DNA from: Aradus depressus
Lineage: Eukaryota; Arthropoda; Insecta; Hemiptera; Aradidae
Length of the DNA stretch: 64,000 nt
Assembly: GCA_963662175.1 (NCBI GenBank)
Contig: OY759215.1
Coordinates: 16,977,079-17,041,078, forward strand
Direction: 5' to 3'
Below the pieces are notes generated by a model. The model had not been told where the DNA came from. It saw only the letters and a program-made list of their open reading frames with translations, and searched no databases. Shown one piece after another: positions 53,688 to 64,000 of the stretch; positions within the stretch are counted from its first letter, which is position 1; each line of letters begins with the position of its first letter. Position numbers and translations under genes: made by a program.

Positions 53688-53995
53688 GTTCAAAAATGTT
53701 TTATTTTACCACCGCATCATATTTGTTTCGCATATTCTACATCATCACGATGATCTGCAACGTAATCACAAATGCATCACATTCTTTAAAAATAAGGATC
53801 ATGTGTACAGAAATCGGTAAATAAAATCACGATAATCCTCTAAAGTCGATTTATGTTTATTTATCTGTGTACATATAATGCTCTTTTTTAATTAAGTAGG
53901 TATGTGATGCACTTTTGATATATGTTGAAGGCTGATGATGCAGAAAATGCAAAAACCGGTAGTGAAATAAAACATTTTTTGAACTGGAATATTGT
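53688..53995. mobile_element. Inverted pair of hammerhead-like arms
   Basis: Left 53688-53755 (ttcaaaaatgttttatttta) mirrors right 53925-53995 (gtgaaataaaacatttttt). Each arm includes a gatgatg...gc block. PLE-type arrangement without coding sequence. Confidence 0.6.
53928..53965 (+). ncRNA. Hammerhead-like motif with mutated core
   Basis: ctgatga (53932-53938), T, stem GCA/TGC with loop gaaaa, then AAAA instead of GAAA, CCGG, TA. The G to A change in the core should abolish cleavage. Confidence 0.4.
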
Positions 53996-54009
53996 TGATA
54001 GATTCACCT

Positions 54010-54195
54010 TATACCTGTATATAGCCTGTATGATATCAGTCACTCGTTAAAGCCCTCTACCCTAGTTGAATAAACATTTAGGACTCCCATAGTAGAGTCG
54101 GGCTCATGTCCACCAAAGTGAGGAAAAAGCGCTCTGGTAGTAGGTGATAAGACCTTGTATTTAAAGTTCGGGCATCATGAGTCATAATAACTAAT
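54010..54195 (+). repeat. SINE-A, 3' part
   Basis: Starts with gtatgatatcagtcactcg, runs through gagtcgggctcatgtccacc to gagtcataataactaatta. Head and first half missing. Confidence 0.8.
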
Positions 54196-54287
54196 TACAG
54201 TTGAACAAGTTAAACATGGGATAACCAGCAATCTATCCTGGAACAATAATTCCTTACACCTATTTTGATTCCCACTTTTTTTATTTC

Positions 54288-54430
54288 CAATTTCATCGCA
54301 ACTGCATCATCATCAGTGGCACGTTCCCATCCGTATTTACACTAGTGTGTTTCTCTAGACACCACACTATACGAGTGGGCTGTACCACTGATGATAACAC
54401 AGTTATGTTGAAAACCGGATCTGGTCCCAA
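54288..54430. mobile_element. Second inverted pair of hammerhead-like motifs
   Basis: Minus-strand core 54291-54316: ctgatga, T, hairpin, GAAA. Plus-strand core 54388-54423: ctgatga, T, AACA/TGTT stem with loop cagtta, GAAA, then accggatctggt, which can fold as stem III. They face away from each other, about 75 bp apart, with (g/t)(c/a)ccactgatgat shared. Confidence 0.55.
54388..54430 (+). ncRNA. Hammerhead-like motif with intact core
   Basis: CTGATGA...GAAA is complete and stem II pairs over four bases. The ACC...GGT pairing gives a longer stem III than in the other copies. Confidence 0.5.
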
Positions 54431-54720
54431 ATAAAACAATGGGAAGACAATTTATTTTATTCTTATGTGAAATCTCATCCTACAACATCTTACTACTAGA
54501 AACTTACAATTAATTATTTAGTTATTATTGGTCGAAGCTTCACTGCAAATGCAAATAGCTCCTCTTCAACCTTCATATAAGTAGAAAATGATCACTCCTT
54601 CGGACCAGTTGACATTGAAAATATAGTTATTATGTGTAATAATATCCCTGTTTGTAATACTATATTTGAAAAAATTGTACTTCTCGGGCAATCCTCAATC
54701 ATATAATATAATTAATATAA
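54431..54720. other. Unassigned stretch
   Basis: No gene or repeat recognised. Confidence 0.45.
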
Positions 54721-54724
54721 GAGA

Positions 54725-55030
54725 ACCCCGGTTGCTCAGCGCTAGCATGCCTGCCTTCTGAGCTCAAAATCGCGGGTTTAAACCCGGTCGAGGCTCTTAA
54801 GATTTTTATCTGGAAGGTGAAAAAAGCTTGAGCACGACGTCCTTTGGATGGGACGCTAAGCGATGGTTCCGAGCCTGTACGATATCAGGTACTCGTTAAA
54901 GACCCCCTACCCTAGGTAAAATTTAGGTAGAGCGGGCTCAAGTCAATTAGAGCTACGAAAGAGCGCGCTCTGGTAGTAGGCAATATGACTTTATAGTTGA
55001 AACCCGGACAAGGGTCACAATAACTAACTG
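54725..55030 (+). repeat. SINE-A, near full-length, diverged
   Basis: Head gttgctcagcgctagcatgc, box B gggtttaaacccg, complete body and a tail cacaataactaact. No clear TSD; taatat..gaga occurs on both sides. Confidence 0.82.
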
Positions 55031-55304
55031 ATTTCCTAATATCGAGAATATATAACTTATATTGTTATTTCTGTAACAATTTTTTCTCACATAATAGCGT
55101 GGGACAGTGAGTTGTTTCGTCGAATGATTTTTTCTCTGATCTAAGATAGAGGGGGGTCCTATGTCAAGGCTCACCTGGCCTATGCGTAAAAGCGGCACTG
55201 ATTCAACTTTCTTAAGCAGTACTATTGCCTTAATGTTTGAAGCAATTACAGAATTCTTACTCATATTTATAAGAATGTTGGATAATAAATTTTTTCACAT
55301 AATA

Positions 55305-55515
55305 TAGTAACGTAGATAAGTTAGCACATGTGACACCTTTATTTATAATTCAATTCTAGAATCGTTTCTGAGCTCACTAAGTTTCAATACGCAGATGCAC
55401 AGAGAGACTTCAACGCGAAAGGTATTGACCTTGAATTCTGAAATTTTCTTTGAAAACTCGATCTCATATTTTCGCACGATTACAATTTTTAATTATATTA
55501 AAGATATAAGAAAGT
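55305..55515 (+). repeat. Dispersed repeat R2, copy
   Basis: gataagttagcacatgtgac near the left and gaaaactcgatctcatattt + tcgcacgattacaat near the right, in the same order as 46070-46290. Confidence 0.6.
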
Positions 55516-56490
55516 CAGAACCAATAAATATATGAAGGAATACGATAAGAGGTAAAAACTAATAGGTACATATTTTTTAATATTTAATTACTTCTTACCG
55601 TACCTCCTCTAACCTCATCCAAAATTTTTTCCTGGACAAATTTCTGGAGGGGGCCTACTTCAATGGTAATGACATCAACATCACGGCCACTTTTTCTCCT
55701 GCTTATGTATGAAGAGAAAGCTAAGGTATATATCATCATTAACTCGAACAGAACTACATATGTTCAATTAAAGAAACAAACAATGTTTATTATTATTTTT
55801 TAACATAAATAAAAATGGTAACAACTAACAGATAAATTAGTGAGAGTTATCATAGCCCGAAGGAGTTACTGGTAGGCTCCGGAGGTTACGAAAGACTACA
55901 GAATCCACTTGTTAACATTGGTCCTGCGAACCGGGTCTACGATAGATGGGGAAATATTTATAATATTAACATAAATAATACAAATGAGGTATGCTTTGTA
56001 CAGGTTGTTCAGAGTCTAATCAGTGTAAGTCAGTCAGAGAAAAGTCATTTGTTTGTTTTATTTTGTTATAACAGTCATTAAAGAGAAAATAAAATATTTA
56101 TTGTATGTAGATAATAAATGTATTTTATTATTATTAATATTACCACATGCTTCTGTCAAAAATCATGCCAAAGGAAACAACATTACTTCCACGATAGAAA
56201 GAATGAACAACGAAAGCAATTATTAACAACTTAGCTACAAAATGGTGCTCGTTTCTAGTATTCTAGATCATGAATGAATACATGAAATGACCTACTGAAA
56301 AATATAATTGATATTTTTAATAAATACGAAGAATAAAACGTAAATAAATAAAACTTCTGTTTTTTTTTACGCTTCTCTGGGATGATATTATCTGTTACTT
56401 TTTCCGAAAATTTTCGGGAGACTTCCATGTCCCTTCTTCGGGTCACAATGTATCTTACATCTAGTAAAAGCGATATCGGTAAATCGATCC
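55516..56490. other. Unassigned stretch
   Basis: No gene or element ends recognised. Confidence 0.45.
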
Positions 56491-56522
56491 AAGCGCCTCT
56501 CCGGCACCTGCTTGAAGGTAGA

Positions 56523-56820
56523 GTTAGTTATTATGACTCAAAGCCGGGCTTTAACTACAAATTCATATCGCCAACTACCAGAGCGCTCTTTCGTTACTCT
56601 GGTGCACATGAGCCCGTCTCTACTATGGGAGTCCTAAATTTTTATTCACCTAGGGTAGGGATTTTTAACGAGTACCTGACATCGTACAGGCTCGGGACCA
56701 TCGCTTGATGTCCCATCCGAAAGACGGCGTGCTTCAGTTTATTTTACCTCCCAGATATAATAAACTAAGGACCTCGGCCGGGTTTCGAACCCGCTATCTA
56801 CTGAGCTACCGGCGCCCTCA
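56523..56820 (-). repeat. SINE-A with 10-bp target duplication
   Basis: Flanked by tgaaggtaga at 56513-56522 and 56823-56832. Tail of the gttagttattatgac type (minus sense cataataacta). A short deletion near box B removes the anticodon-arm region. Inserted in a repeat also seen at 41640-41690. Confidence 0.9.
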
Positions 56821-57198
56821 CATGAAGGTAGATTATCGTGTTAATGAGAAGCAAACCTTATTTTTAAAAAAACTGGGAAGCTGGGTACCCCAACTATTTT
56901 CATATTTTTCTGAATTCAAGATATCTTTTTAAAATATTTATATAGTGAAATCATGGCCCCCACATTGGATTGCGGGCCCTGTAACCAGGCTCAGGGTCGG
57001 GCCCCCCATCTCATAGTCATGTGCTATATTATAATTACATGGTTATTTTTTAACCCTTTTACAATTTTATTTAAACTAAAAATAGAATGTAAGGTATAAT
57101 AAATGTTACAGTATCAGTTAGATTTTAAAAACAAACTTTATTGATTAAATTATTTCACACATCAATTGCTCCCGTGATTATATCATTTACTTTTATTT

Positions 57199-59617
57199 AC
57201 CGACTATCCTGATTGGGGACTTAAACAGTAAACACAGACTATGGGGCTGCAGAATGACAAACAATAACGGAAGCAGACTTCTTCATTACTCCAACAGACT
57301 TGACATGCTAGTTATCCCTCCCGACGAACCGACCTTCTTCCCCACACAGCACAATTTTCTACCCGACATCCTGGACATCTGTCTCATACAGAACATCAGA
57401 CTCCCTTTTTTCCAAAAACCCCTAGTTGAGTTAGACTCAGACCATTTACCGGTTATAGTAACGTTCATTGAAGAATTTCAAAAGAACCCCCCTCTACCAA
57501 AATTAATAAATGGGAAAATTGACTGGGACGTATTTCGTGACCGACTAACAGATACACTTACTATACCTCTCAATTATAACTCTACAGACGACATCGACGT
57601 GCACATTGGACATTTTAATGACAGTATAAGGAGCTCAATCGACCTCTCGACGTACAAGAAGTACTCGGATCTCCGGCCTGGCCAGAGAACAGTCCCCCGA
57701 CACATTCTCTCGCTAATAAAAGAGAAAAATAGATTGCGAAAATTATGGCAACGTTCTAGGCTACCCCAGGACAAGGTTGTCTTCAATCGCATGGCTCGCG
57801 CAGTCAAGTGGGAAGACAACCTCCGTATATCTAACTACCAACGACATCTAAGTGACATTTCCCCGGGAGACACTAGCTTGTGGACTGAGACAAAACATAT
57901 TTTGCGACGGCATACTCCAATACCTACGATTACAGACGGACATACACCACCAGCCATCACTGATAACGACAAATGCAACATATTTTCTGCCCATTTAGAA
58001 CAAAAATTTACACTTCATAATTCCGCCAACTCACAAACAACAGACCTAGTGACTAACTTCATGACACAACACCACTCCACTGCAGAACTCCCGATAGAAT
58101 ACACAACACCACAGGAAGTCAGAGGAGTCATCAGAAAGCTCCCAACAAGGAAAACTCCAGGGGATGATCTCATCCCAAGTCTGGTGCTGAAGAAGCTTCC
58201 TCCTAAAGGCGACGCCTACCTCACCAGCATCTTCAACGCATGCCTCCGGTTCGGCTACTTTCCTTCGGCCTGGAAGAATGCAATAGTCCTCCTTTTCCAC
58301 AAGCCTGGGAAACCAAAGCATGATCCGGCCAGCTATCGCCCAATCAGCCTGTTGCCGACCATATCAAAAGTGTTTGAGAAAATTATCCTTCGACGGCTTT
58401 TGACTCACCTGGACTCAACGCAAACTATCCCGGAGCACCAGTTTGGATTCCGTTCGAATCACTCGACACTCCACCAGCTTCAGCGGGTCACTGAAGCTAT
58501 TATCAAAGGATTCGAAAAGAAGGAGTATACAGCTGCAGCATCGCTAGACGTGGCAGCCGCGTTCGACTCCATCTGGCATGAGGGGTTGCTGTACAAATTT
58601 CACTTGACAGGACCACCGCAGTACCTTCAGAATATGATCTCATCTTTCTTGAGGGATCGCTTTTTCCAGGTCAGCAGGCCAACAACGCCGCAGTCAGCAG
58701 AAGGAGGACGATAGGTGCAGGTGTCCCTCAGGGAGCTATTCTCAGCCCAGTTCTTTTTAACTTATACTGCCATGACATGCCAGTCCCGCAGACCACGGTG
58801 CTTGCTACCTATGCGGACGACACTTTAATACTAGCACAACACTCCGATATTCACATTGCCACACACACTCTCCAATCAGCTGTCTCCATCATCTCAACTT
58901 GGTTTTCTAACTGGAAGTTAAAATTAAATCCTTTGAAATCATCAGCCAAAATTTTTTCTCTCCGCCGAATACGCCAAACCAACAACATCCAAATTGACAA
59001 TACTGATATTCCCTGGAATACTTCACAACAAACATTAAAATATCTCGGTTTACACATGGACACAAGACTTACATGGCACACCCACATCTCAACAAAACTA
59101 ACACAAGCATATCAAAGACTCTCACAACTTTATCCACTCATTAACCGCAACACTCCACTCCGCCCAAATTGCATCAAAATCTTGTACACATCACTATTAC
59201 GTCCACTACTAACATATGCTTGCCCAATATGGTACAGTGCAAGCAAAACAGTAAAACGAAAATTACAATCATTCCAAAACAAAACCCTCCGCATAGGTCT
59301 CAACGTACCGTGGTTCGTGAGAGGCAGTATAATTCATAAAGAACTGGACATAGCTCCCATGGACACCGTCCTGCGATCTCTGACTGAGACGTTCCTCCAG
59401 AACCTGCCCCTCAGCCCTGGAGCTGCCCACTTCAATATTGGACAGCCCACTGCACATCGCCGACTGCGACCCAGACTCCCACAGCACATTTTAACTTAGA
59501 TTTTAGTTTTATTTATCACTATTAATGTTTTTTTTTTTTTTTTTTTTTTTCTGTATTTTTTCATTTTTGTGAAAGGCACTTGAATGCCGGCCCAAATAAA
59601 TTACTTTCTCTATATTT
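57199..59617 (+). mobile_element. Jockey-like LINE, 5'-truncated, 2.4 kb
   Basis: Flanked by tttacttttattt at 57186-57198 and 59618-59630, an exact 13-bp direct repeat, though AT-rich. Starts within the endonuclease domain. It has a nearly complete ORF2 to 59499 and a short 3' UTR with a T run (59528-59550) and aaataaatt near the end. The best-preserved element here. Confidence 0.9.
57200..59499 (+). pseudogene. Jockey-clade ORF2: endonuclease end plus reverse transcriptase, one frameshift
   Basis: The frame starts at the truncation with PTILIGDLNSKHRLWGC; GDLN.KH..WG is a catalytic APE-endonuclease block. SDHLPVIVTF, with the catalytic SDH, follows. RT blocks come in order: TPGDDLIPSLVLKKLP, YRPISLLPTISKVFEKIIL, PEHQFGFRSNHST, AASLDVAAAFDSIWHEGL, then GAGVPQGAILSPVLFNLY, TYADDTLI and KYLGLHMDTRLTWHTHI, ending in VPWFVRGSIIHKELDI and a TAA at 59499. 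Near 58673-58678 the frame shifts, so the first frame stops at 58714 and the rest is read from about 58678 in another frame. No other stop was seen in about 765 codons. It works at the chromosome by nicking DNA and copying the LINE RNA into it. ORF1 and the endonuclease start are lost, so it cannot move on its own. Confidence 0.93.
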
Positions 59618-59806
59618 TTTACTTTTATTTTACTGAAATTAACGTTTAAATTTTTAGATTTCTTTGACTCACTAACATTAAAATAAAAAGTGACAAAAAC
59701 TAGTATTACGATCTAAAAAAAAATAACATTAAGAGCTCTAAAAATTACGATGTTTGTGTGTTTAATACACTGGCTACAACAAAAGCTTACTTATAGCCTA
59801 ACTGCC

Positions 59807-59910
59807 CTAAATTATCATAGCTTTCCTAGCTTTCTTTTGACTAAATTTATCAATAACATCTGAAAAATCAATAGTTTTGGCCAATTCATTTTCAATCAGT
59901 CAAACTGATA
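59807..59910 (-). pseudogene. hAT transposase C-terminal tail
   Basis: The minus-strand frame reads IDFSDVIDKFSQKKARK, then AMII and a TAG stop. This is the end of hAT transposases of the TTF-zinc-finger type, where the usual text is I...LDFD.IIDDFA..KARK. It lies inside the hAT element in the right orientation. The rest of the transposase is missing. Confidence 0.7.
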
Positions 59911-60277
59911 CTATGCGTCGATGCGTCTATTTTTAGAACACTGCTCTGAGGGAAACAGCTGGACAATAGGCTGGGAAATAGGAGTGGGGGAGGGTTGAGG
60001 GAGTGCGTGGGGCCCATCTATACCTGTCTCGTGCGGACTGTTTTATACTAGTAATTTGCAAACAAGAGTAACTATCCATGCACGCAACTAATTAAATAAT
60101 AACTTAATTACTCGCACAACTAGAATATGTATCTATTATACTAAATTTTCTTATAATTATCTATTTTGCCTTTTTAAGCTATGATCCCTTGCAAAATCTA
60201 CTAAAATAAAAAAAATAAAAAGGACTAGGAAAATAAAGGACCAAAGTTGCACTAGCCCCACCCTTGTGGGGGCCAAG

Positions 60278-62101
60278 AGTGAAATACAATTACACTTAAT
60301 ACACTAAACGAAGGGTCGTCTGTTTAAAATGACACTGCTTCATAAGCTGGGCTCCATTGGCTTTATGTCTTAAGCCTCATAAGCCCCATCGTAGATCCTC
60401 CATTGATCATTACATCGGTCAACTACAAGTTAGAGGCCCAGGTCGGATCTCTTTGGACAGTAGTTTGATGTAGCTTCAATTATTAAATCAACTTTGCAGT
60501 TATTGAATAAGTGACCTTCAGCCCTCATAATTTCAATATTTTTCGGCCTAAAACTCAAAGTAAATCAAAATTAAAGTGGATTACTGGAAATGTGAAGAAT
60601 GCATTTTACAAGAAAAGTTCGTGTCAGTTCCAAGTGGGAACAATGCGTTTCTGATTCTCTCTGTTAATCTTATAGGGCACTTATTTCTCCAGTTGTTGTG
60701 CAGTTTCCCGGCTTGCAGCTTGAGAGGCCATCTGAATAACTAATAACTAACAATATGAATTATGTAATACTATCTATTAAGTAGCCAAGCATCCTATCTT
60801 AACTTAAATGGTTTCATTACAAAGACCAGACACCTCTCAGAGACACTTTGAGAATACTGATGAGCTGCGAATCGTTGAACCTGTTATATGCACATTCAAC
60901 AGGGATGTCAATAACCGACCAGTTAAACCTTTTATTATGCTTTAATTAACCGGTTATTTTTGGTTATTCAATTCGTCGGTTACAACTTAGTTTTTTTTCA
61001 TTGGAATATCCGATTAGGTATAAGGGTTAGTATAAAAAAAAAAGTAGAGATGGAGAATTACCTCAAATTCCGTGTATAACACCAGTGCAGCCTCTCAGTT
61101 TTTTTGGGCAGATATGGTGTATACACCACCTTAATACTCAGGTAATTTTTGAGTCCATTTTCTGTATACACGACCAGTGGAAGCGTATCTTTAGTCAGAT
61201 TACTATTTTTCCACTCAAACTTGACAGAGTAGTAATTCCCAAGAACAGACTGAGACTACAAAGGTTTGCACGTTTCCAAGTGACTATGTGGGAGGATCTG
61301 CCGCCATATCACATTTTCATACAAACAATTTCTAGAGAACAAAATACGCAGAAATAAATCTTCTTAAATAAATACACTGAGGTATGTACATTTGCATGTA
61401 TATTGCAATAATATCCCAGGAGATACGCTATGAAAGCTTATTGAATTTGAATAAGTATCCTAAAATAATTAATATCTTTGTGCAAATTTATCAAGTGGCT
61501 GTGTATTATTATTGGAGGGGGGGAGGGTGTCTGCCTAGAAGCTGGTTAAGTTTGAATATTAATAAGAAGTGGGATCGGTAGGTAGGGACACTTAGGAGCT
61601 AATCTACTTATTATACCGATCTGATCGGGGCGGGGGGCCCCGGGGCGGTGCCTCCATGGAGCTATTGGCCCCACCGATCCATCTTGATACCACAACCATC
61701 TATCTTAGCCTGCTTATTGTAATACCCGAGTTTAGTTTCTAAATCCTCCCTATTTAACGTTTTTTTTAATACTCATTATAATATTTTTGTATCTCTATTA
61801 ACTGTTCTCAAACTGTTGTATGTGATTCCTTTTGATTAGTTTCCTTTGAATTAGTAATCTTTTACGTCGCATCAACTGCTGTGATTATTAGCGATGTACT
61901 TATTATCCTTTCAGTACTATTTTAAACACCCATATCTATAAAAATGTTTTTAAAAATATATTTCTGGAGTCAAACCTGAATCTCGCAAGTTTGAAGGCAG
62001 TGACGACGACCACTAGGTCTCAAGGTCCTTCGTAATTAATTATTTAATAAAGAATTTATATGATTGAAATGACAACATTTTTAATGTGTCCGAAATTTTT
62101 C
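60278..62101. other. Largely unassigned, possible hAT end and a palindromic GC-rich spot
   Basis: At 60900 cagggatgtcaataaccg followed by ttaaccggttatttttggtt resembles a hAT end with subterminal ggttat repeats; no partner end found. 61625-61680 is GC-rich and similar in wording (gagc.att..cccaccgat) to 63215-63250. No genes. Confidence 0.4.
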
Positions 62102-62352
62102 TTGTAGTCAGTTATATGATTCATGCCCGGTCCTTAACTATAAGGTTATATCGCCGATTACCAGAGCGCTCTTTCTTCACTCTGGTGGACATGAACCCGA
62201 GTCTACTATGGGAGTCCTAAATTTAGGCTATCCTAACTTTTTATTCACCATTAACGAGTACCTGACATCGTACAGGCTCGGGACCATCCGAAGGACAGCG
62301 TGCTTAAGTTTTTTAAGCAAACATGCATACCACTCAGCTACAGGTGCCCTCA
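62102..62352 (-). repeat. SINE-A, with two internal deletions
   Basis: Tail gattcatgcccggtcctt, body with atgggagtcctaaattt, and a head that keeps gcataccactcagctac but lost box B. Confidence 0.82.
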
Positions 62353-64000
62353 CTGTGCATGTATCTGAAAAAGAGATATAGATTCCACGGCGATGAAGTC
62401 TCTTTTATATAAAGGGCTCACCACAACGTTCTGAAAGGGTAAATAGCCGAAGAGTAGAAGGTTCATCCTTTCAAACTATCCTTGAATGAACTCTGTCGGA
62501 TCAACATCGCCGGGTATACGGTACTCTTTATTGGGTTCAGAAAACTGACAGATTATGAGTGAAGAGATTTATAGACAGATCACTAAATGCGTCCACCCAA
62601 GTTCGTGACGCCTGATTTGTATAAAAATCTGGATATGACCACGTTTTAAAATTGCTGCCCAAGGAATTCAAGTAAGTAGTTAAATCTATGAGAAACGAGA
62701 AAGAGAAGACGAGTCTCTGAAACCCCAGGATCCAATACAGTTCTTTTCTACCTGGAGTTTGTTTTGTCTGCGAGCACCAACCTAATATACGGTTCAGTTC
62801 TCAAAAAATTGACTTCTGATCACAGAGAGAAAGATGTAGTCCCAATGGGAGCAGAAGTGGTACACATGAACCTAGCGGGAGGCGCGATTAAGAAGGATTA
62901 CCAGATAGAAGATAGTAAGTCAAAGTAGATTTTTGATTATTCTGATTTGATAGAGATGACTATCAGCCTTGCTCTTGTACAGTCTCGGGGAACAATTGAG
63001 ACATCATCCTCAGCCAGCTCACAATGGCACTTCCGACAGACCCTGACTCGGCACTTCGTACACGGGGCTTCGACAAAAGGACTCTGAGTCGTCCGATTGT
63101 TGGTTCTTCAAAACATTCTTGCTTTGTTTTCATTCCTATTGGCTGACATGTTGAAAATATTTACCATCCATCACTAGCCCGATCCGACTAATGTTCCTTC
63201 TGACTGACGGGGGGTGCAGCTTGTGGAGCCATTCTGCCCCCACCGATCACAGTGGGTTCTGAGGCGACAAAATTGATTATGGAGAAGTTCGGGAACACTA
63301 TTCCGTCAGATTGTGGCACAAATGAGACATCCGTTTGTAGGTATTGAAGTCCTCAACATGAATCACAATGACAGAAATATGTTCTGAGGTGTGAATTTTA
63401 TGACCATACATTAAAATTACAAAGTGACAGACCTGACTACGTAATTAATTTTTCACAACCTAAGAATTCCGTGTTCGCACTCCTGAATCGAACATGTTTC
63501 CTGGATCTGAAGGAAGAAGATCAAGCGGAAGGCCCTGCTCTAAGTAGAAGGGGTACATAAAGAGCCTGGAGGATAAGGGGCAAGAGGACAGACGAAAGCA
63601 GAAATGCTGAGATTGCTTGAAGCTGGATTGAAGTGGAGGCAACGCCATAAGAAACTACATGGGCGGAAGAAAAATAAGTCTACCCTTCCTAGGGTAAAAG
63701 AGAACCCGAGTTCCGAATTAAAGCCCCATTTGCTTATTTTATAGATCATTCATCTAGGTCAGGAAAAAAAGTAGAGTAAAAGACACTTGAGACCGTCAGA
63801 CATGAACCGGTTCTAACCGTAAGTTGACTTCCTGTATCTGCACGTTGACTTCCTATGTCTACATCAAGTGCCTCCTACTCTACTGAAAAAGAGTTAGATC
63901 ATAACCAACTGTAAACAGAAAACAATTATTGTATTATTTATGAACAGTAATCACATTTAACTGTAATAAATGTTATTATTTACTCTCCCATCCGTCCACA
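62353..64000. other. Unassigned, less AT-rich stretch with short peptide-like segments
   Basis: Base composition is nearer to equal than in most of the window. Short open segments such as KDVVPMGAEVVHMNLAGGAI (62831-62890, plus) and KAEMLRLLEAGLKWRQRHKK (about 63595-63655, plus) look protein-like, but stops break them and no family is recognised. It may be a decayed retrotransposon or host exons. The window ends inside it. Confidence 0.35.

Larger units (their letters stand above)
56952..60277 (-). mobile_element. hAT element, 3.3 kb, split by a Jockey insertion
   Basis: Left end catggcccccaca and right end tgtgggggccaag form 13-bp TIRs with about two mismatches. Exact 8-bp flanks agtgaaat at 56944-56951 and 60278-60285. 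A hAT transposase C-terminus lies on the minus strand at 59807-59910. Removing the 2.4-kb Jockey leaves about 0.9 kb, so the hAT copy was already deleted. Confidence 0.8.

Noticed and set aside
58046..58321. Minus-strand ORFs within 57286-59487
   Set aside because: They are antisense shadows of the Jockey ORF2 frame.

Overview
The window reads as non-coding, AT-rich nuclear DNA of an animal, most likely an insect. It has no compact bacterial gene arrangement, no long host ORF, many homopolymer and AT-rich tracts, and almost every recognisable piece is a eukaryotic transposable element. The mix (tRNA-derived SINEs, Jockey-like LINEs, Tigger/pogo, hAT and PIF/Harbinger-like DNA transposons, Penelope-like elements) and SINE tails resembling the insect telomere unit TTAGG point to an arthropod. 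A hemipteran is a guess from general impression only.

Layout. 1-4.3 kb: reverse-strand copies of a tRNA-derived SINE (SINE-A), a possible host terminal exon (1476-1711, minus) and microsatellites. 4.3-5.1 kb: a short Penelope-like element (PLE) with a GIY-YIG remnant between two identical inverted 140-bp arms, each carrying a hammerhead-ribozyme-like core. 5.7-19 kb: repeat family R1, a Tigger element, MITEs, a hAT element inside a near-perfect inverted repeat, a 5'-truncated Jockey LINE beside a SINE, and more SINEs. 19.7-24 kb: a LINE remnant, an eleven-unit 77-bp minisatellite, a 92-bp-arm hairpin and an RTE-like LINE end. 25-32 kb: hAT MITEs, PLE debris and LINE and SINE fragments. 33-46 kb: several terminal-inverted-repeat (TIR) elements, tandem repeats and a Tigger element with a second SINE (SINE-B). 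47-49.3 kb: a Tigger element holding a MADF-domain ORF (PIF/Harbinger-like) and a hAT insertion. 50-56.8 kb: a TIR element split by a SINE, a fold-back element and two inverted pairs of hammerhead-like motifs. 57-60.3 kb: a hAT element (8-bp target-site duplication, TSD) split by the best-preserved gene here, a Jockey-type EN-RT reading frame with one frameshift. 60-64 kb: mostly unrecognised sequence.

Nothing suggests the elements act as a joint pathway; the window is a record of nested insertions, and TSDs let many be ordered. The most interesting theme is a recurrent motif, CUGANGA + one base + short hairpin + GAAA + tiny palindrome + U, found in at least six unrelated loci and in four of them as inverted pairs. 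It matches the hammerhead ribozyme layout known from Penelope-like elements. All product names come from reading motifs by eye, with no database search.
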